Of a DNA stretch of 20,577 nucleotides, positions 8,011 to 14,409 are shown piece after piece; the stretch's first letter is position 1, and every line of letters begins with the position of its first letter. This stretch comes from an uncultured Oscillospiraceae bacterium (lineage in GTDB: Bacteria; Bacillota; Clostridia; Oscillospirales; Ruminococcaceae). Position numbers and translations under genes: made by a program. The DNA is taken from NCBI GenBank assembly GCA_900552945.1, contig USBI01000033.1:1-20577 (forward strand). Reading direction: 5' to 3'. Under the pieces are notes generated by a model. That model was not told the DNA's origin and did no database searches. It was given only the letters and a program-made list of their open reading frames with translations.

Positions 8011-8373
8011 ATGCAATCAGCTTATCTTCACACAAACTTTAATGTATTTGATCTTGAAAAAAGTCTGGATTTTTACGGCAAAGCGCTTGGTCTTACCGAA
8101 GTGCGCAGAGTAAACGGACCGGACGGCGCGTTCATCATTGTCTTTCTGGGAGACGGGCAGACCGATTCCCTTTTGGAGCTCACCTGGCTCAGAGACCGTG
8201 AGACACCTTATAATCTGGGCGACAAAGAGTTCCACATCGCGTACCGCGTACCAGATAAAAAACAGGCTTACGCACTTCACAAAGAGATGGGATGCATCTG
8301 CTATGAAAACCATGAGATGGACCTGTATTTCATCGAAGACCCGGACGGATACTGGATTGAAATCCTCGACTAA
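8011..8373 (+). CDS. Glyoxalase I-like VOC family protein
   Basis: A 120-residue vicinal-oxygen-chelate protein with two beta-alpha-beta-beta-beta modules. The four positions used as metal ligands in lactoylglutathione lyase are all present: His7 (YLHTNF), Glu56 (LLELTW), His75 (EFHIAY) and Glu117 (YWIEIL). Length and order match GloA (about 125-135 residues), so isomerisation of a methylglyoxal-thiol hemithioacetal is a reasonable role. Clostridia often lack glutathione, so the thiol or even the substrate may differ; I therefore give no gene symbol. The ATG follows AAGGAGG (7996-8002). The gene stands alone and ends head-on against the metallo-hydrolase, overlapping by 4 nt. Confidence 0.85.
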   Translation: MQSAYLHTNFNVFDLEKSLDFYGKALGLTEVRRVNGPDGAFIIVFLGDGQTDSLLELTWLRDRETPYNLGDKEFHIAYRVPDKKQAYALHKEMGCICYENHEMDLYFIEDPDGYWIEILD

Positions 8374-9083
8374 AGGGTCAGCAAAAGCTGCTCACCAGGG
8401 TGTGTCATAGCATGAAATCCGCTTGAATCCGGCAGCGCTGTTTTCTCTTTCGGGAGATAACGGCGCTGTTTTTCTGTATCAAAAGGGGCAGTATCTTCCC
8501 AGAAATGCATGGGAATTACATGGCTAATATTCACAGCATCCAACAAGGCCGAAAGTCCCAGATATGCCGCATCCTCCAAACGCGGATCAACCGGCACAAA
8601 AGCCAGATCAATCCGGTAAGGAATAAGTTTCTGAATTTCCCGAAGATACGCCTGCTTCATGGCACGATTATACGCTTCGCTTTCCCCGTTCCAATGCCAC
8701 CAGTTTAAATCCCCGGCATGATAGATAAATTTCCCCTCACACTCCACCAAAAACGCCACCCCTTCATCCGTAGAACGGAAGGTGTGTATGACAAGGTCGC
8801 CCACCTGAATGGTCCGATCCGGCCCTACGGAAACGGTTCCTGGGACGGATGGAATATCATCCGACAAAATATATTGAATCTGCGGCGCACTCTGCTTCCA
8901 GTCAAAGATCTGCCGGCTATAATGGTCACCGTGCCGATGAGATACAAAAACAGCTGATTCACCGGCGGTCAGCCAATCGGCGCTCGGCAGAATGCCGCTT
9001 CCATCATAATCAAAAACCAGGCAGTGATTTTGCAGTTTAACCGCAAAACCGCTGTGATGAAGATATTCAACCTGAACGTCCAT
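8370..9083 (-). CDS. Metallo-beta-lactamase-fold hydrolase
   Basis: A 237-residue MBL-fold protein. The metal motif HRHGDH (His49, His51, Asp53, His54) is followed by YHAGD (His122, Asp125) and PMHFWED (His193), which complete a binuclear site. The short sequence with an N-terminal YLHHSGFAV strand resembles UPF0173/UlaG-like hydrolases rather than glyoxalase II, whose C-terminal helices are missing. The reaction is unknown. The ATG at 9083 has GGAGG about 6 nt before it. It is convergent with the glyoxalase-like gene, and the two stop codons overlap (8370-8373), leaving no room for a terminator between them. Confidence 0.87.
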   Translation of the reverse strand: MDVQVEYLHHSGFAVKLQNHCLVFDYDGSGILPSADWLTAGESAVFVSHRHGDHYSRQIFDWKQSAPQIQYILSDDIPSVPGTVSVGPDRTIQVGDLVIHTFRSTDEGVAFLVECEGKFIYHAGDLNWWHWNGESEAYNRAMKQAYLREIQKLIPYRIDLAFVPVDPRLEDAAYLGLSALLDAVNISHVIPMHFWEDTAPFDTEKQRRYLPKEKTALPDSSGFHAMTHPGEQLLLTL

Positions 9084-9202
9084 GTTGAACCTCCGTTATT
9101 TTTTATGTTTCAGTATAGCACACAATGACATTGATGTAAATTACAGCATAACAAATCGCGATTATCCGCATAAACTGTAAACCACAAAATGAAAAGCCAC
9201 AT

Positions 9203-9236
9203 AAAAAACAGGGCATCCCCTCATGGAGATGCCCTG
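9203..9236 (-). terminator. Intrinsic terminator of hsp20
   Basis: CAGGGCATC (9209-9217) and GATGCCCTG (9228-9236) form a GC-rich stem of 9 bp, extended by two more pairs after a mismatch. On the minus strand it is followed by six T residues. It lies 17 nt past the hsp20 stop. Confidence 0.9.
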
Positions 9237-9252
9237 CTCAAATGGTTACCCA

Positions 9253-9687
9253 TTACTCAATGTCAATTCTGCGGCCATTGGTTTTTTCTTTTTGCGTGTC
9301 TTTGGGCATGGTGACCGTCAAAATGCCATTGTCGTAAGAAGCCTTGATCTCATCTTCTTTGATTCCGCTCAGGTCAAAACTACGCGAATAGCTGCCATAG
9401 CTGCGCTCACGGCAGATGTAGCGGCCATTATCCTCGTCCTTCTGCTCCTGTTTCTCACTGTGCTGTGCCTGTATGGTGAGGCAGTTGTTCTGAACGCCGA
9501 TGTGGATATCCTTTTTATCAAATCCCGGAAGTTCCGCTTCCAGCACATACCGGTCGCCTTTATCCAGCACGTCGGTGCGTACTCGTGAAAGCCCATTCTG
9601 GAAGCTGTTGAAAAAGCTTTTTTCCATATCGTCAAAATAATTCCACAAGTTTCTGTTTTCACGGCCAAACGGCATTAACTCAAACAT
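9253..9687 (-). CDS. Hsp20/alpha-crystallin small heat-shock protein
   Basis: A 144-residue cytoplasmic holdase. A short N-terminal segment rich in Phe and Asn (MFELMPFGRENRNLWNYFDDMEKSFFNSF) precedes the alpha-crystallin domain from about residue 36 (VRTDVLDKGDRYVLEAELPGFDKKDIHIGV...GILTVTMPK). The conserved GxLTVxxPK signature is present near the end. Unlike many relatives it lacks a clear I-x-I/V tail beyond RRIDIE. The ATG follows AGGAGG at a normal distance. The gene is monocistronic with its own terminator. The CIRCE-like element at 9853-9879 suggests control by HrcA, though it lies about 165 nt upstream. A charged stretch (EKQEQKDED) sits in the loop before strand 6. Confidence 0.93.
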   Translation of the reverse strand: MFELMPFGRENRNLWNYFDDMEKSFFNSFQNGLSRVRTDVLDKGDRYVLEAELPGFDKKDIHIGVQNNCLTIQAQHSEKQEQKDEDNGRYICRERSYGSYSRSFDLSGIKEDEIKASYDNGILTVTMPKDTQKEKTNGRRIDIE

Positions 9688-9794
9688 AAATCATTCCTCC
9701 TAAGATAATTGCAAATCGTTCTGTTGTTAAATATTTATTCTTTTATTCTGGCCCATTCGAACCACCTTCTTTGTTTCTCTTTTTGTTTACAACT

Positions 9795-9822
9795 ATAATA
9801 TAGTCCCGGTTTGTTATCACAA
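9795..9822 (-). promoter_or_regulatory. Candidate promoter of hsp20
   Basis: On the minus strand TTGTGA (plus TCACAA 9817-9822), a 16-nt spacer and TATTAT (plus ATAATA 9795-9800). The resulting leader would be about 100 nt. The CIRCE element lies about 30 bp upstream of this -35, an unusual spot for an HrcA operator. The remainder of the 315-nt gap 9688-10002 holds CIRCE and a weak rightward promoter. Confidence 0.45.
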
Positions 9823-9852
9823 ATCGCATAAAATATGAATAATTTTTTAATT

Positions 9853-9879
9853 TTAGCACTCTGTGCTATAAAGTGCTAA
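9853..9879. promoter_or_regulatory. CIRCE element (HrcA operator), one mismatch
   Basis: TTAGCACTC, nine bases, then AAGTGCTAA matches the CIRCE consensus TTAGCACTC-N9-GAGTGCTAA except for one G-to-A. The symmetric arms extend outward to 12 perfect base pairs (9849-9860 and 9872-9883). HrcA is the known repressor of this site in Gram-positive heat-shock operons. It sits between hsp20 (leftward) and the ThuA gene (rightward), and a plus-strand TATAAA (9867-9872) overlaps it. Confidence 0.85.
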
Positions 9880-9902
9880 AATTATCAATATTCGTTTCCT
9901 GC

Positions 9903-9931
9903 TTGTTTTTTTCCCTTGGCCGGTGTAGTAT
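9903..9931 (+). promoter_or_regulatory. Candidate promoter of the thuA-like operon
   Basis: TTGTTT (9903-9908), 17 nt, TAGTAT (9926-9931). Both boxes deviate from consensus. The leader would be about 65 nt. A competing candidate is the TATAAA inside CIRCE at 9867-9872. Confidence 0.35.
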
Positions 9932-10002
9932 AGTATTGTTCTATTGTATGATTTTTCACACCATCGAACTCACAATAAATACGCAGCAAAAGGAGCAAGC
10001 AA

Positions 10003-10665
10003 ATGGAACAAAAACCAATTAAAGTCGCGGTCGTTGTTGGACATCATTCGTATGAAGTTCAACCATTCCAAGATATGTTTACGGCAATGGAAGGCATACA
10101 ATGCTACATCCAGCACATTGAGCAGTTTACCAGCAGTACGAAAGAAGTACGCGAGAGTTACGACGTTGTAGTGTTTTACACCATGCGGCAGGATACACCG
10201 GTTGACGACGGTCCATGGTATGAAGGAAAGGCTTTGGAAGCACTCAGTGAGCTTGGTGAAACAAAGCAGGGCATTTTTATGCTGCACCATTCCATTCTGG
10301 CGTATCAGCAGTGGCCCTTCTGGGCAAACATCTGCGGTGTGTCGCCGGAAAGCTATAAAGATTATTATCTGGACGTTCCCATGCACTACTGCATCGCAGA
10401 CGCACAGCATCCCATTACAAAAGGGATTGCTGATTTTGACATGGTGGATGAAGCCTATGAGATGGCCGGTGTGAAAGAAACGGAAAACACTCATATCCTG
10501 CTGACGACCGACCATGTTCATAACATCCCAACCGTTGCATGGACAACTCGTTATAAAAACTCCAAAGTGTTCTGCTACCAATCAGGGCATAATAATACCT
10601 CTTATTCCAACCCCAATTTCCGTGAAATCGTTCGCCGGGGTATTTTCTGGCTGGCAGAATCATAA
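10003..10665 (+). CDS. ThuA-like domain protein (trehalose utilisation family)
   Basis: A 220-residue class-I glutamine-amidotransferase-like fold of the ThuA family. Typical marks are the opening strand IKVAVVVGHHSYEVQPFQDMF, the acidic-strand stretch YDVVVFYTM, the block GIFMLHHSILAYQQWPFW and the C-terminal TVAWTTRYKNSKVFCYQSGHNNTSYSNPNFREIVRRGIFWLA. The usual nucleophilic cysteine of amidotransferases is absent, as in other ThuA proteins. In rhizobia ThuA works with ThuB, a Gfo/Idh/MocA dehydrogenase, in disaccharide use through keto-sugars. Here a dehydrogenase of that superfamily follows after 48 nt, so a similar partnership is inferred. The ATG has AAAAGGAG 9 nt before it. Confidence 0.87.
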   Translation: MEQKPIKVAVVVGHHSYEVQPFQDMFTAMEGIQCYIQHIEQFTSSTKEVRESYDVVVFYTMRQDTPVDDGPWYEGKALEALSELGETKQGIFMLHHSILAYQQWPFWANICGVSPESYKDYYLDVPMHYCIADAQHPITKGIADFDMVDEAYEMAGVKETENTHILLTTDHVHNIPTVAWTTRYKNSKVFCYQSGHNNTSYSNPNFREIVRRGIFWLAES

Positions 10666-10713
10666 AACAACATACAACACTCTAAACAATCCACTCGAGA
10701 AAGGAAAATCATC

Positions 10714-11802
10714 ATGGCATACAAAGCAATTTTAGTAGGGACCGGTACCTGGGGCGAATGGTGGTGTGAAAAATTTCTGCCGCCCAATATCGCCGACGGC
10801 ACAGTAGAAATCGTAGCCGCAGTGGATAAAAACCCAGCGGCACTTTCCTGCGCAAAAAAATTTCTTCCGCTTTCCGAAAGCCAGTGTTATACTGACGCCG
10901 AAACCGCTTTCAAAGAACGTCCGGCGGATTTCTGCATCAATGTCGTAACACCGAACCATCATGAGGAGATCGTTGACCTGGCGATAAAATACGGGCTGCA
11001 TATCCTTTCCGAAAAACCGATTGCCGATACATTGGAAGGCTCTGTACGGATTGCTGAAAAGGTAAAACGCGCCGGACTGAAAATGGGCGTCACCATGAGT
11101 CATCGGTTCGATCAGGATAAAACCTCCATGCGCCGTCAGCTGCGCAGTGGGCGCTGGGGCGAGCTGGATTATCTCATTGCCCGCTTCACCTGCGACTGCC
11201 GGAAGTACGGAAGCTGGGGCGATTTTCGCCATGAAATCGCCAACGCGCTGCTTTTAGAAGGCGGTGTTCATCATCTGGACATTTTGGCCGACTTCGCGGG
11301 CGCAAAATGCGACACCATCTACGCACAGACCTGGCATCCCCGCTGGGGGGAATTCAAGGGCGACTGTCAGGCGCTCATCACCATGACCTTTGAAAACGGC
11401 GCGAAAGCGTTTTATGAAGGCGCGAAAACCAATGCGGTTTCACTCAACACTTGGGGCAACGAATATTTCCGCGCAGAATGTGAAAACGGCACTCTTATTT
11501 TGAACAAACGTCGTCTGGAAGCATTTCCCTACAACCCAGAGACGACCTGGGCGGAGGGTGTGGAAGGCCACGGAGAAGAAATCCCGCTTTTAAAACAGAA
11601 AAAATGGGCCAACACCTGGCTGATTGAGCAATTCGTAAACTGGCTGGACGGCGGAACTCCTATGGAGACCAACGTGGAAGACAATCTTCAGGCAGTCGCT
11701 CACATTTTTGCCGCTATCGAAAGCGTTCGCACCGGTCAAGTTGTCAAGGTGCAGGAATTTTTGAATGATACACGCAACAAGGTATTAAGCGAAATGAAAT
11801 AA
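10714..11802 (+). CDS. Gfo/Idh/MocA family oxidoreductase (ThuB-like partner)
   Basis: A 362-residue NAD(P)-dependent sugar dehydrogenase. The Rossmann motif is GTGTWG (9-14), the conserved EKP is at 100-102, and the active-site histidine lies in EGGVHHLDIL (about 182-191). The C-terminal alpha/beta domain is typical, and length is normal. The ATG follows GAAAGGA. It is the second gene after the ThuA-like gene with no visible promoter between, and ends at a strong terminator. Likely oxidises a ring carbon of a sugar or glycoside, or reduces the keto form; which sugar is not evident. Only modestly similar by eye to the two Gfo/Idh/MocA proteins at 14410-16592, so it is not a recent duplicate. 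Confidence 0.92.
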   Translation: MAYKAILVGTGTWGEWWCEKFLPPNIADGTVEIVAAVDKNPAALSCAKKFLPLSESQCYTDAETAFKERPADFCINVVTPNHHEEIVDLAIKYGLHILSEKPIADTLEGSVRIAEKVKRAGLKMGVTMSHRFDQDKTSMRRQLRSGRWGELDYLIARFTCDCRKYGSWGDFRHEIANALLLEGGVHHLDILADFAGAKCDTIYAQTWHPRWGEFKGDCQALITMTFENGAKAFYEGAKTNAVSLNTWGNEYFRAECENGTLILNKRRLEAFPYNPETTWAEGVEGHGEEIPLLKQKKWANTWLIEQFVNWLDGGTPMETNVEDNLQAVAHIFAAIESVRTGQVVKVQEFLNDTRNKVLSEMK

Positions 11803-11824
11803 GACCGCTCCTTCAATCAGCACA

Positions 11825-11858
11825 AAAAAGCAGAACCACTTTTGTGGTTCTGCTTTTT
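11825..11858. terminator. Bidirectional terminator between the sugar dehydrogenase and cysK
   Basis: A 15-bp perfect stem (11825-11839 with 11844-11858) around a TTTT loop; the stem core is GCAGAACCAC/GTGGTTCTGC. T-runs follow on both strands. It lies 23 nt after the dehydrogenase stop and 36 nt beyond the cysK stop. Confidence 0.92.
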
Positions 11859-11893
11859 ATAAATACAACTATTAAAGCCAAACAAATCAGAAA

Positions 11894-12820
11894 TTATTCA
11901 AACATGGAGGTAGACAGGTACCGCTCACCGGTATCCGGCAGAAGCGCAACAATCGTCTTCCCTTTGTTTTCCTCCCGTTTAGCAAGCTCCAAAGCGGCCC
12001 ATACCGCCGCGCCCGAGGAGATACCAACCAGAATCCCCTCTTTGTGCCCGAGCATCCGCCCTGCCTCAAACGCGTCTTCGTTTTTCACCGGAATTACTTC
12101 GTCGTAAACCGATGTATTCAAAATATCCGGCACAAAACCAGCGCCGATTCCCTGAATCTTATGCGCGCCGGCTGTTCCTTGGGATAAAACCGGAGAGTCT
12201 GCCGGTTCCACGGCGACAATGCGTACATTAGGATTCTTTTCCTTTAAATACTCACCAACGCCCGTAATGGTACCGCCTGTGCCAACGCCGGCAACAAAAA
12301 GATCAACTTTACCGTCGGTATCTTCCCAAATTTCAGGGCCGGTCGTTTCCCGATGTGCCGCGGGGTTAGAATCGTTGACAAACTGCCCGGGGATAAAGCT
12401 GTTTTCTATCGTTTTAGCAAGCTCTTCCGCTTTTTCAATGGCGCCTTTCATTCCTTTTGCGCCTTCGGTCAATACCAGCTCCGCTCCATACGCCTGAATG
12501 AGCCGACGCCGCTCCAACGACATGGTTTCCGGCATAACAATAATAATGCGGTAACCCTTTGACGAAGCGATTGCGGCAAGGCCAATGCCGGTGTTACCGG
12601 ACGTGGGTTCAATCAACACCGAGCCAGGTTTTAATCTCCCGCTCGCTTCCGCATCCTCAATCATTTTTTTCGCAGCGCGGTCTTTTACACTGCCCGCCGG
12701 ATTGAAATACTCCAGTTTTGCCAGAACCGTTGCCTTCAGCTGCTGCTCCTTCTCCACATTCTGAAGCTCAAACAGCGGCGTTTTCCCAACAAGTTCTGTA
12801 AATGAACGGTAAATCTTCAT
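11894..12820 (-). CDS. cysK: Cysteine synthase (O-acetylserine sulfhydrylase)
   Basis: A 308-residue fold-type II PLP enzyme making L-cysteine from O-acetylserine and sulfide. The PLP lysine is Lys46 in [11 protein letters not shown], the substrate loop is PTSGNTG (72-78), and the phosphate-binding loop is [10 protein letters not shown]. The full length matches CysK. The ATG at 12820 is chosen because AAAGGAG lies 10 nt upstream; the longer frame to 12850 lacks a site. The gene follows the Rrf2 regulator on the same strand but has its own near-perfect promoter, with an operator over its -35. No cysE is adjacent. Cytoplasmic; regulated by sulfur or Fe-S status if the Rrf2 inference is right. 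Confidence 0.95.
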   Translation of the reverse strand: MKIYRSFTELVGKTPLFELQNVEKEQQLKATVLAKLEYFNPAGSVKDRAAKKMIEDAEASGRLKPGSVLIEPTSGNTGIGLAAIASSKGYRIIIVMPETMSLERRRLIQAYGAELVLTEGAKGMKGAIEKAEELAKTIENSFIPGQFVNDSNPAAHRETTGPEIWEDTDGKVDLFVAGVGTGGTITGVGEYLKEKNPNVRIVAVEPADSPVLSQGTAGAHKIQGIGAGFVPDILNTSVYDEVIPVKNEDAFEAGRMLGHKEGILVGISSGAAVWAALELAKREENKGKTIVALLPDTGERYLSTSMFE

Positions 12821-12907
12821 AAACTCTATACTCCTTTTGCTCTGCAACACACATCATCGTTTTGATAAACATTAAAAACGATTTCAAGAATCGCCCTTTG
12901 TGCTATT

Positions 12908-12936
12908 AGTATAACGCTATAAACCTACTTTGTCAA
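12908..12936 (-). promoter_or_regulatory. Promoter of cysK
   Basis: On the minus strand TTGACA (plus 12931-12936), 17 nt, TATACT (plus 12908-12913). This is close to consensus. The -35 lies in the centre of the inverted repeat 12918-12946, which fits repression. The leader is about 80 nt and can form ATCGTTTT/AAAACGAT, but it is too short for a T-box. Confidence 0.8.
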
Positions 12937-12946
12937 TAGGTTTATA
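12918..12946. promoter_or_regulatory. Rrf2-type operator upstream of cysK
   Basis: TATAAACCT, 11 nt, AGGTTTATA; with one more pair the arms are 10 bp (TATAAACCTA/TAGGTTTATA). The arms and spacing are identical to the site at 13405-13433 before the Rrf2 gene. It overlaps the last codons of the Rrf2 gene and the cysK -35. Assignment to the neighbouring Rrf2 protein is inferred from this pairing. Confidence 0.8.
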
Positions 12947-13382
12947 ATCCAACCTGTTCCAGTCTGTAATCTGAAATCTGTCCGGTAACAAGATCCTGCA
13001 ATGTGATTCGTTCCAGATATTGTTCCGTCAAACGCTGTAATCCGCGCCAAACAGGAAGCGTTTTACAATCCGCGGAACGGCCGCATGAAACCGACCCGCA
13101 ATCCAAACAGGCAACCGGGGCAAGGCTGCCTTCGGTCAAATGCAGAATACTGCCGACTGTAATCTGTTCCGGGTTTTTGGCAAGCCGATATCCGCCGCCT
13201 CTCCCCCGAACGCCGCTGACCAGTTCTGCGCGAACCAGAGCAGAAATAATTGCTTCCAAGTATTTCAGTGATATTTCCTGCCGCTCGGCAATCGCTTTCA
13301 GAGGCAGGTATCCATCCGCCTGATTCTGAGCCAGATCCACCGCAACACGAAGTGCATACCGGCCTTTGGTTGAAATCATCAT
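12942..13382 (-). CDS. Rrf2 family regulator with cysteines (IscR/CymR-like)
   Basis: A 146-residue winged-helix regulator. MMISTKGRYALRVAVDLA is the classic Rrf2 start, followed by the recognition region ISLKYLEAIISALVRAELVSGVRGRGGGYRLAK. Four cysteines (Cys92, Cys95, Cys100, Cys106; pattern C-x2-C-x4-C-x5-C) sit where IscR carries its three [2Fe-2S] ligands (C-x5-C-x5-C), so an Fe-S sensing role is plausible. CymR, the cysteine regulator of Bacillus, lacks such a set. The start at 13382 is supported by AAGGAG 10 nt upstream; a second ATG follows at once. Operators before both this gene and cysK suggest autoregulation and control of cysteine synthesis. No isc or suf genes are in view. Confidence 0.9.
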   Translation of the reverse strand: MMISTKGRYALRVAVDLAQNQADGYLPLKAIAERQEISLKYLEAIISALVRAELVSGVRGRGGGYRLAKNPEQITVGSILHLTEGSLAPVACLDCGSVSCGRSADCKTLPVWRGLQRLTEQYLERITLQDLVTGQISDYRLEQVGL

Positions 13383-13404
13383 TGATTCTGTACTCCTTCT
13401 CCAA

Positions 13405-13433
13405 TATAAACCTATCATACCACAAGGTTTATA
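13405..13433. promoter_or_regulatory. Rrf2-type operator upstream of the regulator gene
   Basis: TATAAACCT (13405-13413), 11 nt, AGGTTTATA (13425-13433). It is identical in both arms and spacing to the cysK site. It covers the -10 and most of the spacer of the regulator's promoter, as expected for autorepression. Confidence 0.8.
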
Positions 13434-13442
13434 AGAGAGCAA
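13414..13442 (-). promoter_or_regulatory. Promoter of the Rrf2 regulator gene
   Basis: Minus strand TTGCTC (plus GAGCAA 13437-13442), 17 nt, TATGAT (plus ATCATA 13414-13419). Weaker than the cysK promoter. The -10 lies inside the operator. Confidence 0.6.
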
Positions 13443-13489
13443 GCAAATTCTTTTTCAAAAACGCCGGAAAACATCCCCTAAATAAAACC

Positions 13490-13522
13490 AAAAAGGAACA
13501 ACAGCATTAAAAGCTGTTGTTC
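13490..13522 (-). terminator. Terminator of the sugar dehydrogenase/isomerase operon
   Basis: GAACAACAGC (13496-13505) and GCTGTTGTTC (13513-13522) form a 10-bp stem with a 7-nt loop. On the minus strand it is followed by a C and then five T residues, 21 nt after the last gene's stop. The plus-strand side also has a T7 run, so it can work both ways. Confidence 0.85.
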
Positions 13523-13543
13523 TTTTTTTACGGTATTTATTAT

Positions 13544-14392
13544 TTACAGTGTTTCCAGCAACTTTTTCAGCGCCTGGTAAGCTGTGGTGAATGCCCACAC
13601 CCCGTCTGACGTTTCCTTCTTATCCGAACGATGCTCCAGGGATTGAAGCGTAGCAAATTCCGCCAGATGCGGTTTCAGGCTCAGGCAGCCGGAATATCCC
13701 GCTTTGTCCAGCTTCTGAAGGATCTCTTTCACATGGCCGTCGCCCTCTCCTGCCGGAACGACTTGGCCGTTTTTCCAAAGCGCGTCTTTTACATGCACAT
13801 ATTTGATGTAGCCGCTGAGCATTTCATAAGCTTCCAACGTATCCTGACGGCACTGCACAAAATTGGCAAAATCAAACGTACACTGAAAATGTTCACTGTA
13901 CAGCGCGTCGAAAATGGTTTTACAGCGGCTGGCAACATCACCGTAAATCTCCTTTTCGTTTTCGTGCAGAAGGACAACATCCTGCTCTTTGGCATAATCC
14001 GCAAAACATTTCAGCCGTCGCAGCACCTCCTCACGGTACTGTTCCGGATCTTCTCCCTGTGGGATGAAGAAACTGAACACACGGATGTACCGGGTACCAA
14101 ACACCTTTGCAAGACGAACCACATGCCGGAAGGTTTCAAAATGCGGTTCAAACGGGTCGGTAATGAGGATTTTCCCAATCGGCGAACCGACAGCTGAAAC
14201 CGAAATTCCATTGGCACGCAGCAATTCCATTGCCTTTTGTGCTTCTTCTTCGGTATAATCGGCCACACCTTTTCCGTTCGCACTGCGAAACTCCACCTGT
14301 TTCACGCCCAGTTCGTTTAATAACGCAATCTGTTTTTGAAGGTCAACATCAATCTCATCGGCAAAGCCGGAAATGGTACAATTCTTTAACAT
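13544..14392 (-). CDS. TIM-barrel sugar isomerase/epimerase (AP endonuclease 2 superfamily)
   Basis: A 282-residue xylose-isomerase-like TIM barrel. Expected metal ligands are visible as Glu145 (LLHENE), Asp174 (TFDFANF) and His200 (YVHVKD). The fourth ligand, usually Glu in a SLEPHL motif, is Lys240 here (CLSLKPHL); the codon AAA differs from GAA by one base. This could impair metal binding or mark a changed activity. The ATG at 14392 is chosen because AAAGGA precedes it; a TTG at 14413 is the alternative. It is last in an operon after two Gfo/Idh/MocA dehydrogenases, 17 nt downstream. Such trios occur in routes where a sugar is oxidised to a keto-sugar, isomerised or lyased, then reduced. 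Exact substrate unknown. Confidence 0.88.
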   Translation of the reverse strand: MLKNCTISGFADEIDVDLQKQIALLNELGVKQVEFRSANGKGVADYTEEEAQKAMELLRANGISVSAVGSPIGKILITDPFEPHFETFRHVVRLAKVFGTRYIRVFSFFIPQGEDPEQYREEVLRRLKCFADYAKEQDVVLLHENEKEIYGDVASRCKTIFDALYSEHFQCTFDFANFVQCRQDTLEAYEMLSGYIKYVHVKDALWKNGQVVPAGEGDGHVKEILQKLDKAGYSGCLSLKPHLAEFATLQSLEHRSDKKETSDGVWAFTTAYQALKKLLETL

Positions 14393-14409
14393 ATCTATTC
14401 TTCCTTTCT

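Noticed and set aside
12821..12907. Cysteine T-box in the cysK leader
   Set aside because: Leader is only about 80 nt, with no T-box sequence and no terminator hairpin.
13631..14197. Plus-strand open frame of 188 codons
   Set aside because: Antisense to the TIM-barrel isomerase; no family resemblance.
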